Of a stretch of 64,000 nt of DNA, positions 21,460 to 33,710 are shown in pieces. The DNA is taken from assembly GCF_000143415.4 (NCBI RefSeq), contig NW_003314420.1, positions 128,123 through 192,122 on the forward strand. The letters are read 5' to 3'. Position 1 is the first letter of the stretch. Each line of letters opens with the position of its first letter. This DNA comes from Selaginella moellendorffii (Eukaryota; Streptophyta; Lycopodiopsida; Selaginellales; Selaginellaceae). Both the position numbers and the translations under genes were made by a program. Under the pieces are notes generated by a model, which was not told the DNA's origin, searched no databases, and saw only the letters and a program-made list of their open reading frames with translations.

Positions 21460-24400
21460 TCAAGTCGTATAGTAGCGTGGGAAACAACATATGCTACAAC
21501 TGCGGTGAAGTGGGACACTTTTCAAGCGAATGTCCCTACCCGAAGAAGGTCAGAGTCAATATGGCCATCAAGTCGGGTGAAGTCTGAACTGAGGTATGTG
21601 ATCCAGTCCCTAACTCAAAGTTACTCATTACACAAGCAACTTTGGTAGAGAGTCGTTCGCGACATCTACTAGCCCTCCAGGGGAAGCTCGGAGGTAGCTT
21701 TGTTAAGATCCTTATTGACACGGGTGCTTCGGATAATTTTGTGGCTGCAAACATAGTTCGGCAAGCCGGACTAACGGTGCAGCGGCTAGGTGAACCAAGG
21801 ACTATAGAGTTTGTTCAAGGTAGCCAAAGCACCCATGAGGTACTTTGACAAGCGAGAGTCGAAGTGGGGACTTGGAAGGTGGACATAGATTTCACCGTGT
21901 TGGATATGGCGGGATTTGACGTGATCTTCGGAATGGATTGGTTCAATCAGTTCGTGGTAACCCTGCATGGACAAAGTAGAAACATTGTGGTACTGGCGAA
22001 TGCCCAAGGAAGAAGATCTAGGGTGGAGGCCCAAGATCTAAAGGTAGGGCAAAGCAAGGCCAAAGATTCCTGCTTAAACCTGGTGTCCACGAGAGGACAA
22101 CTCATTAAAGGAACCAAGGCAGCATTTTTGTGCTTACTCTCGGTGAAGAGTGACAAAAAGACAGGAATAAAAGAAGGGCCTTTAGTGATCCAACGGGTGT
22201 TGGACCAATTCCAGGATACCATGCCGGAGGAGCTACCGGCGGGGTTGCCCCCCGCCCGACCGATAGAACATAAGATTGAGCTAGTCGATGGTGGTAAGGC
22301 AATGGTTTGTCCACCCTATTGTTTGAACGAAAGAAAACTCGAGGAGCTCAAGCGCCAACTAAAAGAGTTGGTGGACAAAGGGTATGTTAGGTTGAGCAAG
22401 TCGCCGTATGGGGCGCCGGTGCTATTTGTGAAAATAAAAGATGGATCTATGCGCATGTGCATAGACTACCGGTTGCTTAACAAGTATACAAAGAAGAACA
22501 AGTACCCTTTGCCAAGGAATGAGGACCTGTTCGATAGGTTGGGAAAGGCAAAATACTTCTCGAGGATTGACCTAAGGTTAGGATACTACCAGATTAGGGT
22601 AGCCAAGGAAGATGTCGAGAAGACAACCTGTCGAATGAGGTATGGGAGCTTTGAGTTTCTGGTGATGCCCTTCGGGATATGATGTAATGCGCCGGCAACG
22701 TTTTCGGCGCTGATGAACCACGTCTTTGTACCCTATCTAGATCACTTTGTGGTCGTCTATATCGACGACATCCTGATCTATAGCGAGACACTAGAGGAGC
22801 ATGCCGAACACTTGGCGAAGGTGTTTGAGAAACTAAGGGAACACAAACTGTATGCTAAAGAGAGCAAATGTGACTTTGTTCAACAAGAGTTAAAGTTTCT
22901 CGGGCATGTGGTGGGCCAGGACGGGCTCAAGGTGGACCTAGAGAAGGTCCAAGCGATCCAGGAATGAGAGCAACCATCGAATGTACATGAGTTGAGGGCA
23001 TTCTTGGGGCTATGCAACTACTACCGAAAGTTTATCAGACATTATTCAAGAGTAGGGAAGCTTGGGAAGCCTGGGAAGAGCAACATCATGGCAGATGCAC
23101 TAAGTCGAAAAGCGAGCTTGAAGTTGGCGATATCCAGTGCAACAGCAACCTTTTGGGATGATGTGCGGACAGCATATAAGAATGATGGTCTAGCACAAGA
23201 AGTGTTGCTAAGGAATCTAGAGGCACGAGAAGCTCACTAGAGAGGTGAGCTGCCAATGAAAGAGAAAACGGGCTATGCAAAACGCAACGGAATCATCTAT
23301 TACAAGCAAACGAGGGTGTATGTTCCAGAAGGGGAACTAAGGAAGGTAGCCTTAGAAGAGTGTCATGATGGACCTCTTGCGGGACACGGTGGAGTGTCCA
23401 AGATGATGGGCTTACTCAAGAGGAAGTATCACTTGCCAGATATAGCTAAGGATGTCCAAGACTATATAAAGACATGCCCAACATGTCAGCAGGTCAAAGC
23501 CGTGACTAAGGCCAGTGGGGGCTTGTTGCAAAGCATCCCAATTCCAGATCGTCCATGGAAATGTCTTACGATGGACTTCATCACGGGACTCCCCCCAAGC
23601 GAGGGGTTTGATGCGATATTCATGGTGGTGGACCGATTTTTGAAGATGGCACATTTCATACCCACCACAACGGAAGTGGATGCGAAAGGTGTAGCAAAGC
23701 TGTTCTTCGAACAAGTGGTTCGAGTGCGGGGAAGTCCAAAAGAGATTATCTCAGATCAAGATAAGATCTTCACTAGTAGGTTCTGGAGAACTCTCCTAGA
23801 ATAGTATCGCACCAAGTTGAAATTCAGCACAGCCTACCACCCACAGATAGGTATGGGGTATTAAGTCAAGTTTGATGGCACTAACACTTCTTGACAGACG
23901 GACAAACGGAAAGGGTGAATAGGCAGCTAGAGGATTATTTGTGATGCTATGTCTTGGGAGACCAGACCGATTGGGTAAGTCATTTGGGATTTGCGGAAAT
24001 GTGTTATAACAACTCACCACATTCGAGTATCGGGGTGAGTCCATGGGAAGTCATCAATGGGCGAGCTATTGAAGGTCCTGTGGAACTCGGCGTGGCCGAG
24101 TATCATGGAGAGTTACCCGTAGTGGAAGCATTCACGGTGGAAAGACTCAACATCTGAAATCTAGTGAGGGATTCCTTAGAACAAGCTCAACAAAGGCAAA
24201 CCAAGTACGCGAACCAGAAGCGTCAGGATGTAGAGTTCCAAGCTGGGGAGAAGGTGTGGTTGAACACCAAGAACCTCAGGCTACCAAGTGGGATCAGCTA
24301 GAAGTTGACCCAAAGGTAAAAATGCAGGTATTCCTGTAAATGAAGTGATCTTCAGTTCCTTAAGCAGGTTCGTGGGGCCTTACGAGATTGAGTCACGAAT

Positions 24401-24472
24401 CGGTAAAGTGGCTTACCGTCTCCGACTTCCTCGAGAGATGGGGAAGATGCACCCAGTATTCCACGTGAACTC
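21460..24472 (+). pseudogene. Chromovirus-type Ty3/Gypsy gag zinc knuckle-PR-RT-integrase, RNase H deleted
   Basis: In order: zinc knuckle CYNCGEVGHFSSEC (about 21490-21535), protease ILIDTGASDNFV (about 21710), [12 protein letters not shown] (about 21915), RT with GYYQIRV (about 22580) and YIDDILIYS (about 22760), thumb to HYSRV (about 23055). There RNase H is missing and the frame jumps to SNIMADALSRK. Integrase follows: H-x-H and CPTCQQVK zinc finger (about 23365-23500), TMDFITG, ISDQDKIF and the region of the catalytic Glu (VNRQLEDYL, about 23920), then GPYEIESRIGKVAYRL and HPVFHVNS. Stops at about 21601, 21847, 22681, 22965, 23237, 23803 and later kill it. Its natural C-terminus, a chromodomain, appears displaced to 32233. 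Confidence 0.9.
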
Positions 24473-24751
24473 TAAGAGGTTTAGCGAGAACTAAACCAAT
24501 AAAAGGAGAGAACCACTATATGTGGTCCAATCAGTCTCTAAGTTGGAGAGACTACCCTCCTTAGAGGATATGCAAAAAGGCATGGTGAGCCTTCAATGCC
24601 CAACCATTGACGAATATGGAGAAGGCATGGTGAGCCTTCAATGTCACACCATTGACAAATATTGGCTACGTACCAAGGATGGAAATGGTAACACATGCGG
24701 GTGTTACTTTATAAAATGGTTCACCGTTCGATGAGGACATCGAACTTCGTC
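24473..24751 (+). mobile_element. Family-A internal 3' segment
   Basis: taagaggtttagcgagaact to cgatgaggacatcgaacttc matches 52987-53260 of the complete family-A element. The polypurine tract and LTR expected next are missing; instead a reversed LTR end starts at 24752. Confidence 0.8.
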
Positions 24752-25865
24752 CGCGACTAAATTTTTCATTCTACTTTAGTCACTTAACCACACCTCTGAC
24801 CACTTGGAGGAGTCTCATTCACAACCTCCATAAGTCCAATCCAGGACTTGGGACTTGCTAGCCCCGAGAATGGCATCCATGCCACTCAACATTTGCACTT
24901 GGTCCAAGTGCTCCACGTGTCCGATCCCGTGACCGACACTCAAAGGTACCACCGACATAGCAGCCCGTTACGCTAAGGCCATGCCCAATCACCTTTGCCA
25001 CACTGGTAGTCCAACACCACTTGCATCACCGTCTTGGCTCTCCAAGACTAGGGAAACCATCCGTGAGTGGTCATCTCAGATCCACTCCTTAGCATCCCTA
25101 GGATGCCCACCGACAAGGGGAATAGCCTTCCCCAATATCCCTCTGTCAGTCCCCACTAAGTCCCTTTCTGCCCCTGGCCGTGTTTGCCAACACTGACTGC
25201 CACTGGACCGAGACCCACAGGCCCGACCACTAAGTCCCACAGTCCTCTGGGACTTCCTCCCCACACGACTGTGTTCTTGGTCACTACCCCAGAGGACTGC
25301 TCCTCTTCCTTTCCACAGTCTGGGCCTTTGGGACAACATTTCGGAACACCGTGACCTTACGCGAGCCACCTGGGTACTCTCCCCGCCTTTTGCCTTTAGG
25401 TGCTCTAGCCATGGGCTTAGAGCGAGGTTCCGTTGTGCCACGCCTGGTATCCAAGTAGGTAGTGCCACCCACACTTGGACTGGGAGCATCGGCCAGTCGA
25501 TCTCCCGGGGGAACTAGAGCTGGCTCTTGAACACTTCACCAAGCTACCCCGCTTGTCGGTCCATGTTCACTCTAGTCTTGGACTTCCCAGTGGGCAGCTC
25601 ATCACCCAACATTGGGTCCGGCCTTCCTGGGCCAAACTGGCCTTTCCTGGCCAAACTGGCTCCACTGCAGTCCTCCCCCTACTATACTTTTGGAGCTCAC
25701 CAAACCCCCCAGGGTCTGGGAGACGAACGCTTTGGGCTTTCACCCTCTCAGGCTCCGGACTCGGACTCAGACTCGGTCTGGGTCTCGGTCCCGGACTCGG
25801 TCTCGGTCTCGACCTCGGACTCCATCTCGGACTCCATCTCGGACTCCATCTCGTTCCTCAAGCAC
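24752..25865 (-). repeat. Family-A LTR, reverse orientation, truncated in its tandem array
   Basis: Starts gcgactaaatttttcattct, the reversed LTR 3' end, and follows the LTR body to the tandem array (about 25750-25855), where orientation flips. The LTR 5' third is missing. Paired with the next feature it forms a palindrome of about 1.1-kb arms. Confidence 0.8.
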
Positions 25866-27352
25866 TTCGTTGTCCGAGGTGGACCCGAGTTGGAGTCTGA
25901 AGTGGAGTCCGAGATGGACCCGAGATGGACCCGAAATGGAGTCCGAGATGGAGTCTGAGATGGACCCGAGATGGACCCGAGATGGAGTCCGAGATGGAGT
26001 CCGAGATGGAGTCCGAGATGGAGTCCGAGATGGACCCGAAATGGAGTCCGAGATGAAGTCCGAGATGGACCCGAAATGGAGTCCGAGATGGAGTCCGAGA
26101 TGGACCCGAGATGGAGTCCGAGATGGAGTCCGAGATGGACCCGAGATGGACCCGAGATGGAGTCCGAGATGGAGTCCGAGATGGAGTCCGAGATGGAGTC
26201 CGAAGTCGAGACCGAGACCGGGACCGAGACCGAGACCGAGACCGAGACCGACACCGAGATCGGGACCGAGACCGAGACCGAGGCCGAGGCCGAGACCGAG
26301 CCCGAGCCCAAGTCCGAATCCGAATCCGAATCCGAGTCCGAGTCCGAGTCCGAGTCCGGAGCCTGAGAGGGTGAAAGCCCAAAGCGTTCGTCTCCCAGAC
26401 CCTGGGGGGTTTGGTGAGCTCCAAAAGTATAGTAGGGGGAGGACTGCAGTGGAGCCAGTTTGGCCAGGAAAGGCCAGTTTGGCCCAGGAAGGCCAGACCC
26501 AGTGTTGGGTGATGAACTGACCACTGGGAAGTCCAAGACTAGAGTGAATACGGACCGACAAGCGGGGTAGCTTGGTGAAGTGTTCAAGAGCCGGCTCTAG
26601 TTTCCCTGGGAGATCGACTGGCCGATGCTCCCAGTCCAAGTGTGGGTGGCACTACCTACTTGGATACCAGGCGTGGCTCAACGGAACCTTGCTCTAAGCC
26701 CATGGCTGGAGCACCTAAAGGCGAAAGGTGGGGAGAGTACCCAGGTGGCTCGCGTAAGGCCACGGTGTTCCGAAATGTTGTCCCAAAGGCCCAAACTGTG
26801 GAAAGGAAGAGGAGCAGTCCTCTGGGGTAGTGACCAAGGACACAGTCGTGTGGGGAGGAAGTCCCAGAGGACCATGGGACTTAGTGGTCGGGCCTGTTGG
26901 CCTCGACCCAGTGGCAGTGTTAGCAAACACGGCCAGGGGCAGGAAGGGACTTGGCAGGAACTGACAAAGGGACTTTGGGGAAGGCGATTCCCCACGTCTG
27001 TGGGCATCCTAAGGATGCTAAGGTGTGGATCTAAGATGACCACTCGTGGACAGATGGCCAAGTCTTGGAGAGACGGGATGGTGATACAAGTGGTATTAGA
27101 CCACTAGTGCAGCAAAGGTGAATGGGCATGGCCTTAGCGTAACGGGCCGAGACGTCAGTGGAACCTTTGGGTGTCGGTCTTGGGACCGGACATGTGGAGC
27201 ACTTGGACCAAGTGCAAGTGTTGAGTGGCATCTTGGGGCTAGCAAGTCCCAAGTCCTAAATTGGACTGATGGAGGTTGTGAATGAGACTCCTCGAAGTGG
27301 TCGGAGGTGTGGTTAAGTGACTAAAGTAGAATGGAAAAATTAGTCGCTTACA
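25866..27352 (+). repeat. Family-A LTR, forward, starting within its tandem array
   Basis: The GAGTCCGAGATG/GACCCGAGATG array (25866-26370) leads into the shared GGTGAAAGCCCAAAGC module and the LTR body, ending TAGTCGCTTACA at 27352. The matching 5' LTR part is absent. Long open frames over the array exist on both strands and reflect the 6/12-bp periodicity, not genes. Confidence 0.85.
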
Positions 27353-28660
27353 ACTTGGTATCGGAGCTGTTCCTTAGTCTGACTTTTATTGGTGCTCAAG
27401 TATATCACCACTAGCGTTGGCATCGGAAGGTCTGAGGAGTGGGCCTATCCTTGAGGAGTAGCAAGTCGGGAAGACATGGCTCTCCATTACTGTTCATGTG
27501 TGAACTTGTAGACGAGGTGGTGGATAGAAAAGGGCCAATAATGGAACGACTTTGGGATCTTGGGAATAGTGCAAGGTTTTCCTCATTGAGTTGAGGATGT
27601 GATCCAGATGAGCATTTGTCTCAGCAAATTGGCTAAGGTTGTTGTGGTAAACAACTAAAGTTGGGATCACGGGAAAGATAGAGACTCCAAAACAATAAAG
27701 GAGTCACAAGATTATCCTCATATAGTTGAAGTTGGTGCTCATGAATGTGAGACCAAAGGTAATGACCGTGGAAGGTCAAATACGGAAGAGGACTCAAGTC
27801 CTTGAAATGGTAGCCGGGGTTACCTTTAATAAATGCTGGAACAACCCAAGGAGTTGGGGGGTGTACTTAGAGATGAGTGGTATTCTCATCACATGGACAA
27901 GTAGTCCTAAGGGGCAAAAGTTGCCCCCAGAGAACAAAATCAAGTGTCGGAGTAACACTTGTGAAAATAGTCCTTTTGAGTAGGACAGGAATGCAAGAAG
28001 TGTATTCCAGTGAGCTAGTGCCTCACAAGTAGGACCTTACGGGTCTATGGATTAACCAAGTCCAAAACTGCTGGATGACTCAAGTAGAGTCAAGGGATGG
28101 TCCTAAAAGGACTGATAGAAGCATTTGGACTGAGGTGTGTTGTACCCCACAAAGGATGGGGGGGGATCATAGGATCCAAGGATGAGAACAGAGGGTATCT
28201 CATCGATGGCAAAATGTGCCATGCAAAAATTATGGAAAAGGTGTTCCCAGAAGAAAACAACTTTGACATAAAGTTGTGTGTGACCTCTATGGTGCAGTGC
28301 TAACGGATGGTTGGCATGAGAAAGAGCGGTGTTGGTCTTGGCAAAGACTTAGACACGAAAGGGAAATGTCATAGAGGTAGGCTCGTGGAGCCGATGGTGT
28401 GGAGACACCAAATGTGCCAAGGTGTGATACCTTGAGGCTATGTTGATGGGTTCATGAGAACCCCTTGCCAAAGGAATCCCAATGGAAATGGGAATGGCAT
28501 AGCCTAAGTTGCAGAGTATGCAGTTGGAGTGTGGTGACCCAGATAATGATGGAGGTGTGAAAGCACCAAGCAATGAGTTGTAGGACTTGACAACTATGAG
28601 GCAACTAAGCAAGAGGTGCAAAATAACTGGTTGAACGGGTAGAAGGTAGCTACCCAAGAC
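27353..28660 (+). mobile_element. Family-A internal 5' segment with primer-binding site
   Basis: Starts ACTTGGTATCGGAGCTG (tRNA-iMet-type PBS) directly after the LTR and matches 49168-50478 of the complete element. It contains no gag or pol. It breaks off at 28660, where a reversed LTR begins. Confidence 0.85.
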
Positions 28661-29927
28661 TACTAAGTCCCACAGTCCTCTGGGACTTCCTCACCACACG
28701 ACTGTGTCCTTGGTCACTACCCCAGAGGCCTGCTCCTCTTCCTTTCCACAGTCTGGGCCTTTGGGACAACATTTCGGAACACCGTGGCCTTACACGAGCC
28801 ACCTGGGTACTCTCCTCGCCTTCTGCCCTTGGGTGCTCTAGCCATGGGCTTAGAGCGGGTTCCGTTGAGCCACACCAGGTATCCAAGTAGGTAGTGCCAC
28901 CCACACTTGGATTGGGAGCATCGGCTAGTCGATCTCCCGGGGGAACTAGAGCCGGCTCTTGAACACTTCACCAAGCTACCCCACTTGTCAGTCCGTGTTC
29001 ACTCTAGTCTTGGACTTCCCAGTGGGCAGCTCATCACCCAACACTGGGTCCGGCCTTCCTGGGCCAAACTGGCCTTTCTTGGCCAAACTGGCTCCACTGC
29101 AGTCCTCCCCCTACTATACTTTTGGAGCTCACCAAACCCCCCAGGGTCTGGGAGACGAACGCTTTGGGCTTTCACCCTCTCGGACTCGAACTCGGACTCG
29201 GACTTGGACTCGGACTCGGACTCGGACTCGGACTCGGACTCGGACTCGGCCTCGGCCTCGGCCTCGGTCTCGTTCTCAGTCCCGATCTCGGTCTCGGTCT
29301 CGGTCTCGGTCTCGACTTCGGACTCCATCTCGGACTCCATCTCGGACTCCATCTCAGACTCCATCTCGGGTCCATCTCGGACTCCATCTCGGGTCCATCT
29401 CGGACTCCATTTCGGGTCCATCTCGGAGTCCATCTCGGGTCCATCTCGGACTCCATTTTGGGTCCATCTCGGGTCCACCTCGGACTCCATCTCGGACTCC
29501 ATTTCAGGTCCATCTCGGGTCCACCTCGGACTCCATCTCGGGTCCATCTCGGACTCCACTTCGGACTCCAACTCGGGTCCATCTCGGACTCCACTTCGGA
29601 CTCCAACTCGGGTCCATCTCGGACTCCACTTCGGACTCCAACTCGAGTCCATCTCAGACTCCACTTCGGACTCTAACTCGAGTCCATCTCAGACACTTCC
29701 ACGTGTCATGTGTTGGTCCTTTTGGGTCCCTTTTTGGAGCCTCGCTTTTTGCTCGCTCCGTGCTCGTTCCTTGAGCACTTCTTTTGGGAGTTCCACTCCC
29801 ACTCTTGACTTTTCAAGTCGGAGCTTTTGGTCGAAACGTGTTACGCTCGTTTGGCTCTCGCTTCAGCCACTACCACGTGGCACCCTTTCCGGCTCCACTT
29901 TGGGGCCTAGGGATTTTGTGTCTCACA
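28661..29927 (-). repeat. Family-A LTR, reverse, 3' part missing
   Basis: ctaagtcccacagtcctctg onwards through the array (29180-29690) and the LTR 5' end, finishing gtgtctcaca at 29927. The reversed polypurine tract (actccaccaccc) follows, showing an intact 3' LTR/internal junction of a minus-strand element. Confidence 0.85.
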
Positions 29928-31520
29928 ACTCCACCACCCATGGACGAAGTTCGATGTCCTCATCGAACGGTAAACCCTTTCATAAAGTAACACCCACACG
30001 TGTTACCATTTCCATCCTTGGCACCTAGCCAATCTTTGTCTATGGTTTGACACCAAAGGCTCACCATGCCTTGTCCATCCTTTAAGGAGCGTAGTCTCTC
30101 CAACTTAGAGACTAATTGGACCACATGTAATGGTTCTCTCCTTTTATTGGTTTAGTTCTCGTTAAACCTCTTAGAGACCCTTCTCTAAGTCAATCCCACT
30201 ACTCCTTCTCGAGTAGTCTCAATTTCCATCGATATAACCTTTGCACTTTGGAACTTTGAATTTTGACTTCTTGGAGTCAATTTCCTAGGTGTCTCCAACA
30301 CCTTGCCTTGCACCTTTTGTGCAACTCCACTTCCCATCCTAGGAAGTTCTCTACTCGAGGGCACCATCATCCTCTCTTTTATTTCGTGCCAAAGTTCCAG
30401 TTATCATACTTTGTGCTAGGGCTGTTCATGGCCCTATCATTTGGCTACCTTACCGCTCCCTCCCTTAGAGCTTCCACTTTCGCCAAATCAGAGCATTTTG
30501 GAATCCCTCCTTGGAAACACACTTCCTTTCCCACAACTTGTTAGCGTCCAACACATTAGTGTTCCTCGCCTAACTTTGTCACTTGGATTCCTTCCAAGGG
30601 ATTCCACGGCCCTATCTTGGCCACTCATCTTTTGCTCCTATCCGTTGATTGTTGCACCAAGCAACATCAAATCTCTACCTCCCTCCTTGAGGTATTGTTT
30701 CGGTTCCATAGCAAAGACTCTTCTTTGCCAAGTCCGGAGGATGTTCACCCCTAGTACGTCTCTTTAGCATCTTCTGCTATGGGCTCTATCCACGGCCCAA
30801 CTTCGTGACCCTCCCATGGGTCTTTTATAGAGACTACTTTCCTCGAACTCACTATGCCATCACACGGACATAGTTTATTTCCCTTAGGTGCTCTTCCCAC
30901 TTGGTTATCACGACCAAGCCACACCACCTTAAACAGTTCAATTTCAACATTTTGAACCAGGAACTTCATTCCTTAGCCAACCAAGGACCTTGTCCTTATC
31001 TGGCCATAAGATCATCTAGTGATCTCACCTTGGCACCTTAACAGAGTTGCCAAAAGGTACTTGGTTTTCTAGACCTCCAAGTTGTTGACTATAACCCCGA
31101 GGGCATCCCCCACACTTGGCAGTGCACCCAAGCTAGCCCTTACGGCCAAGGGTTCATAGCAACTGAGATTAGGTGTCCCCATCTCACTCACCACGATCTT
31201 GGTGCCACTTGCACCAAAGTGTTCAAGTTAGATATGCTGAGCTTTCACACTAAGCAATCTAACCGTGCATCACGACTCTGAGGCATCCCTCGCTTGGCGG
31301 TGTGCCCAAACCAGTCTCCCCACTGAGAGTCCATGACCACCGAAATATGAGTGTCCTCATATTCCAAACCATCACCATGCCCTAGTGATTTGGGACTCGA
31401 ACCCAAGCACTAGAGGGTCGGGACTCGAACCCAACCTCCGTATATGCATCTACGGACGGCATCACACAAGATGCCTGGCGTGACTCCCCACGCCGGTGCA
31501 CCAACTTATTTTTAAAGCGC
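29928..31520 (-). mobile_element. Family-A internal 3' segment, reverse orientation
   Basis: Reverse complement of 51630-53276. It contains two tRNA-T-arm-like hairpins (about 31390-31435, cgggactcgaacccaacc type) also found in the complete element. No coding region. Confidence 0.85.
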
Positions 31521-32232
31521 ACTACCTACTTGGATACCAGGCGTGGCTCAACGGAACCTCGCTCTAAGCCCATGGCTAGAGCACCTAAAGGCGAAAGGCG
31601 GGGAGAGTACCCAGGTGGCTCGCGTAAGGCCACGGTGTTCCGAAATGTTGTCCCAAAGGCCTAGACTGTGGAAAGGAAGAGGAGCAGTCCTTTGGAGTAG
31701 TGACCAAGGACACAGTCGTGTGGGGAGGAAGTCCCAGAGGACCGTGGGACTTAGTGGTCGGGCCTGTTGGCCTCGATCCAGTGGCAGTGTTAGCAAACAC
31801 GGCCAGGGGTAGGAAGGGACTTGGTAGGAACTGACAAAGGGACTTTGGGGAAGGCGATTCCCCACGTCTGTGGGCATCCTAAGGATGCTAAGGTGTGGAT
31901 CTAGGATGACCACTCGTGGACAGATGGCCAAGTCTTGGAGAGACGGGATGGTGATGCAAGTGGTATTGGACCACTAGTGCAGCAAAGGTGAATGGGCATG
32001 GCCTTAGCGTAACGGGCCGAGACGTCAGTGGAACCTTTGGGTGTCGGTCTTGGGACCGGACACGTGGAGCACTTGGACCAGGTGCAAGTGTTGAGTGGCA
32101 TGGATGCCATTCTTGGGGCTAGCAAGTCCCAAGTCCTAAATTGGACTGATGGAGGTTGTGAATGAGACTCCTCCAAGTGGTCGGAGGTGTGGTTAAGTGA
32201 CTAAAGTAGAATGGAAAAATTAGTCGCTTACA
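31521..32232 (+). repeat. Family-A LTR 3' half, forward
   Basis: actacctacttggataccag to TAGTCGCTTACA, matching the last 710 bp of the LTR. The next base begins chromovirus coding sequence. Confidence 0.85.
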
Positions 32233-32487
32233 CTGCTTCGCAAGGACCAAGTGAGACCTTTACCTGAGGTTATCCAAGGGGAAGAGGAATACGAAGTCAA
32301 GGCCATCCTCAATGCGCACAAGAGCAAGCGACAAGGACACAAGGTGAGAGAATTCCATGTGAAATAGAAAGGATTTCCACACTACGAAGCAACATGGGAA
32401 CCGAAGGAGAACCTAGCGAACGCGCGAGATTTAGTGGAAGAATTTCTGCAAGGCAAAACTCTATGTATTTATGCAAAGTTCAATTAA
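32233..32487 (+). pseudogene. Ty3/Gypsy integrase C-terminus with chromodomain
   Basis: The frame reads LLRKDQVRPLPEV, then the chromodomain pattern EYEVKAILNAHKSK...KGFPHYEATWEPKENL, ending at TAA 32485-32487. One TAG replaces the usual Trp before KGFP. Chromodomains at the integrase end direct chromoviruses to heterochromatin. It continues logically from HPVFHVNS at 24465, so both parts probably belonged to one element. Confidence 0.85.
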
Positions 32488-33074
32488 AAATATCAATTTG
32501 TGAAATTGAGCAATGGCATATGTTGGGACCCTATCGCGAATGTGACTTCGGGTATCAAAAGTTACCTGTCGGCCAGTCCTTACGGACACTCTTACCTTAC
32601 TGCCACGATGGCAGAAGGTCAGTATTGCTGGACCCTTTATCAGTCCCTCTTGTGTTAGTGGAGTTAACTGGGCATTTCGAGTGTACTTAGACCGGACGAG
32701 CATAAGGACGGAATTCCTACGTGTTATTAGCTAAGCATACTTAGCCCGGTAAGGAGTTCTCGTCTCGTTTTGTCTTGCACTTGCTAGTGACAAGAACCCT
32801 CGCGTATTGAGATTAGTCCCTAAATATCGCTACATGATAGCTTACCATATCTACCAAACACCCTCGCTATCATGCCCTTTGTGTTAGTCTCATTTCGGTC
32901 CCAAATGCTATGTATGGAAAGTGTCCAGATTTGCTCCTTTGGCATATCTACAGAATGTAGAGATCGGTCTGAACACAATGGTGTTCGTCCCATGTCCAAA
33001 TTCACAATCTAGGGACATTCCATATTTAGTAAATTTCGAGCTTTTCCCAGAGACTAACTCCTGATACTAAGGGA
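32488..33074 (+). other. Possible 3' LTR of the chromovirus, unassigned
   Basis: Non-coding DNA after the pol stop. tgttgggaccctatcgcgaa at about 32521 could open an LTR, but no second copy is present in the window to confirm it. Confidence 0.35.
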
Positions 33075-33692
33075 AGCTTGGGGTGAAAGCCCAAAGCATG
33101 TGTTCCTCAAGGGGGGGGGGGGGGGGGGGGGGGGGCTATAGGGGGTTCCAAATGTATAGTAGGGATAGTGCGTAGGTCGGGCATGGCCAACCAACCTGAG
33201 GCATAGTCTAGCTCCCGCTTGGGTGCCTGTCCTTGTTCTGTGTCCGGCTTGGGTCTAAGCCCAAGTTCCATTCCATGCTAGCTGGTGGAGTACCCATACT
33301 CTCACGTTAGGCCACCGGTATGCCGAAATAGCACTGGACTCCGTTTGGCTCTGTTTTGCGTGCTGGTCCTGGCATTGGGATGCTGGTTGCTCCAGGACTG
33401 TTCCAAGTCGCTCCGGGCTCCTGTCCCTTTGCTCCTTGGGCTATATGCTCGGGAGTTGCTCCGTGGTCCGGTTCCATCACTCCTTAGCGTCACGCTTGGG
33501 AGTTTGGCACCGTTCCTTCGTTCAGTGGCCCAAGGCCCTGAACCTTGGGTTCCTATGGCCACATGGCATGGACACATGGCATGTGACACATGGCATCTAT
33601 CACATGGCACAAAGAGGGTTTAGGTTCCGCTTCGTGGTGTTATCCTATGGTAAATCACTATAGGATAAAGGGTCAAAACCACGTGCGCTACA
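33075..33692 (+). repeat. Family-C LTR, 3' part
   Basis: Opens with the module GGTGAAAGCCCAAAGC shared with families A and B, followed by a run of 25 G (33111-33135) and a CCAAATGTATAGTAGGG module. It ends GTGCGCTACA at 33692, directly before a primer-binding site. ACATGGCAT occurs several times at 33560-33610. The 5' start is not defined. Confidence 0.7.
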
Positions 33693-33710
33693 TTTGGTAT
33701 CAGAGGGTGA
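33693..33710 (+). promoter_or_regulatory. Family-C primer-binding site
   Basis: TTTGGTATCAGAGGG immediately after the LTR end; close to the tRNA-iMet complement. Confidence 0.75.

Noticed and set aside
25748-26639. Open frames of 279, 290 and 302 codons on both strands
   Set aside because: They span LTR tandem arrays; the 6/12-bp unit simply lacks stops. Similar frames recur in every family-A LTR on both strands.
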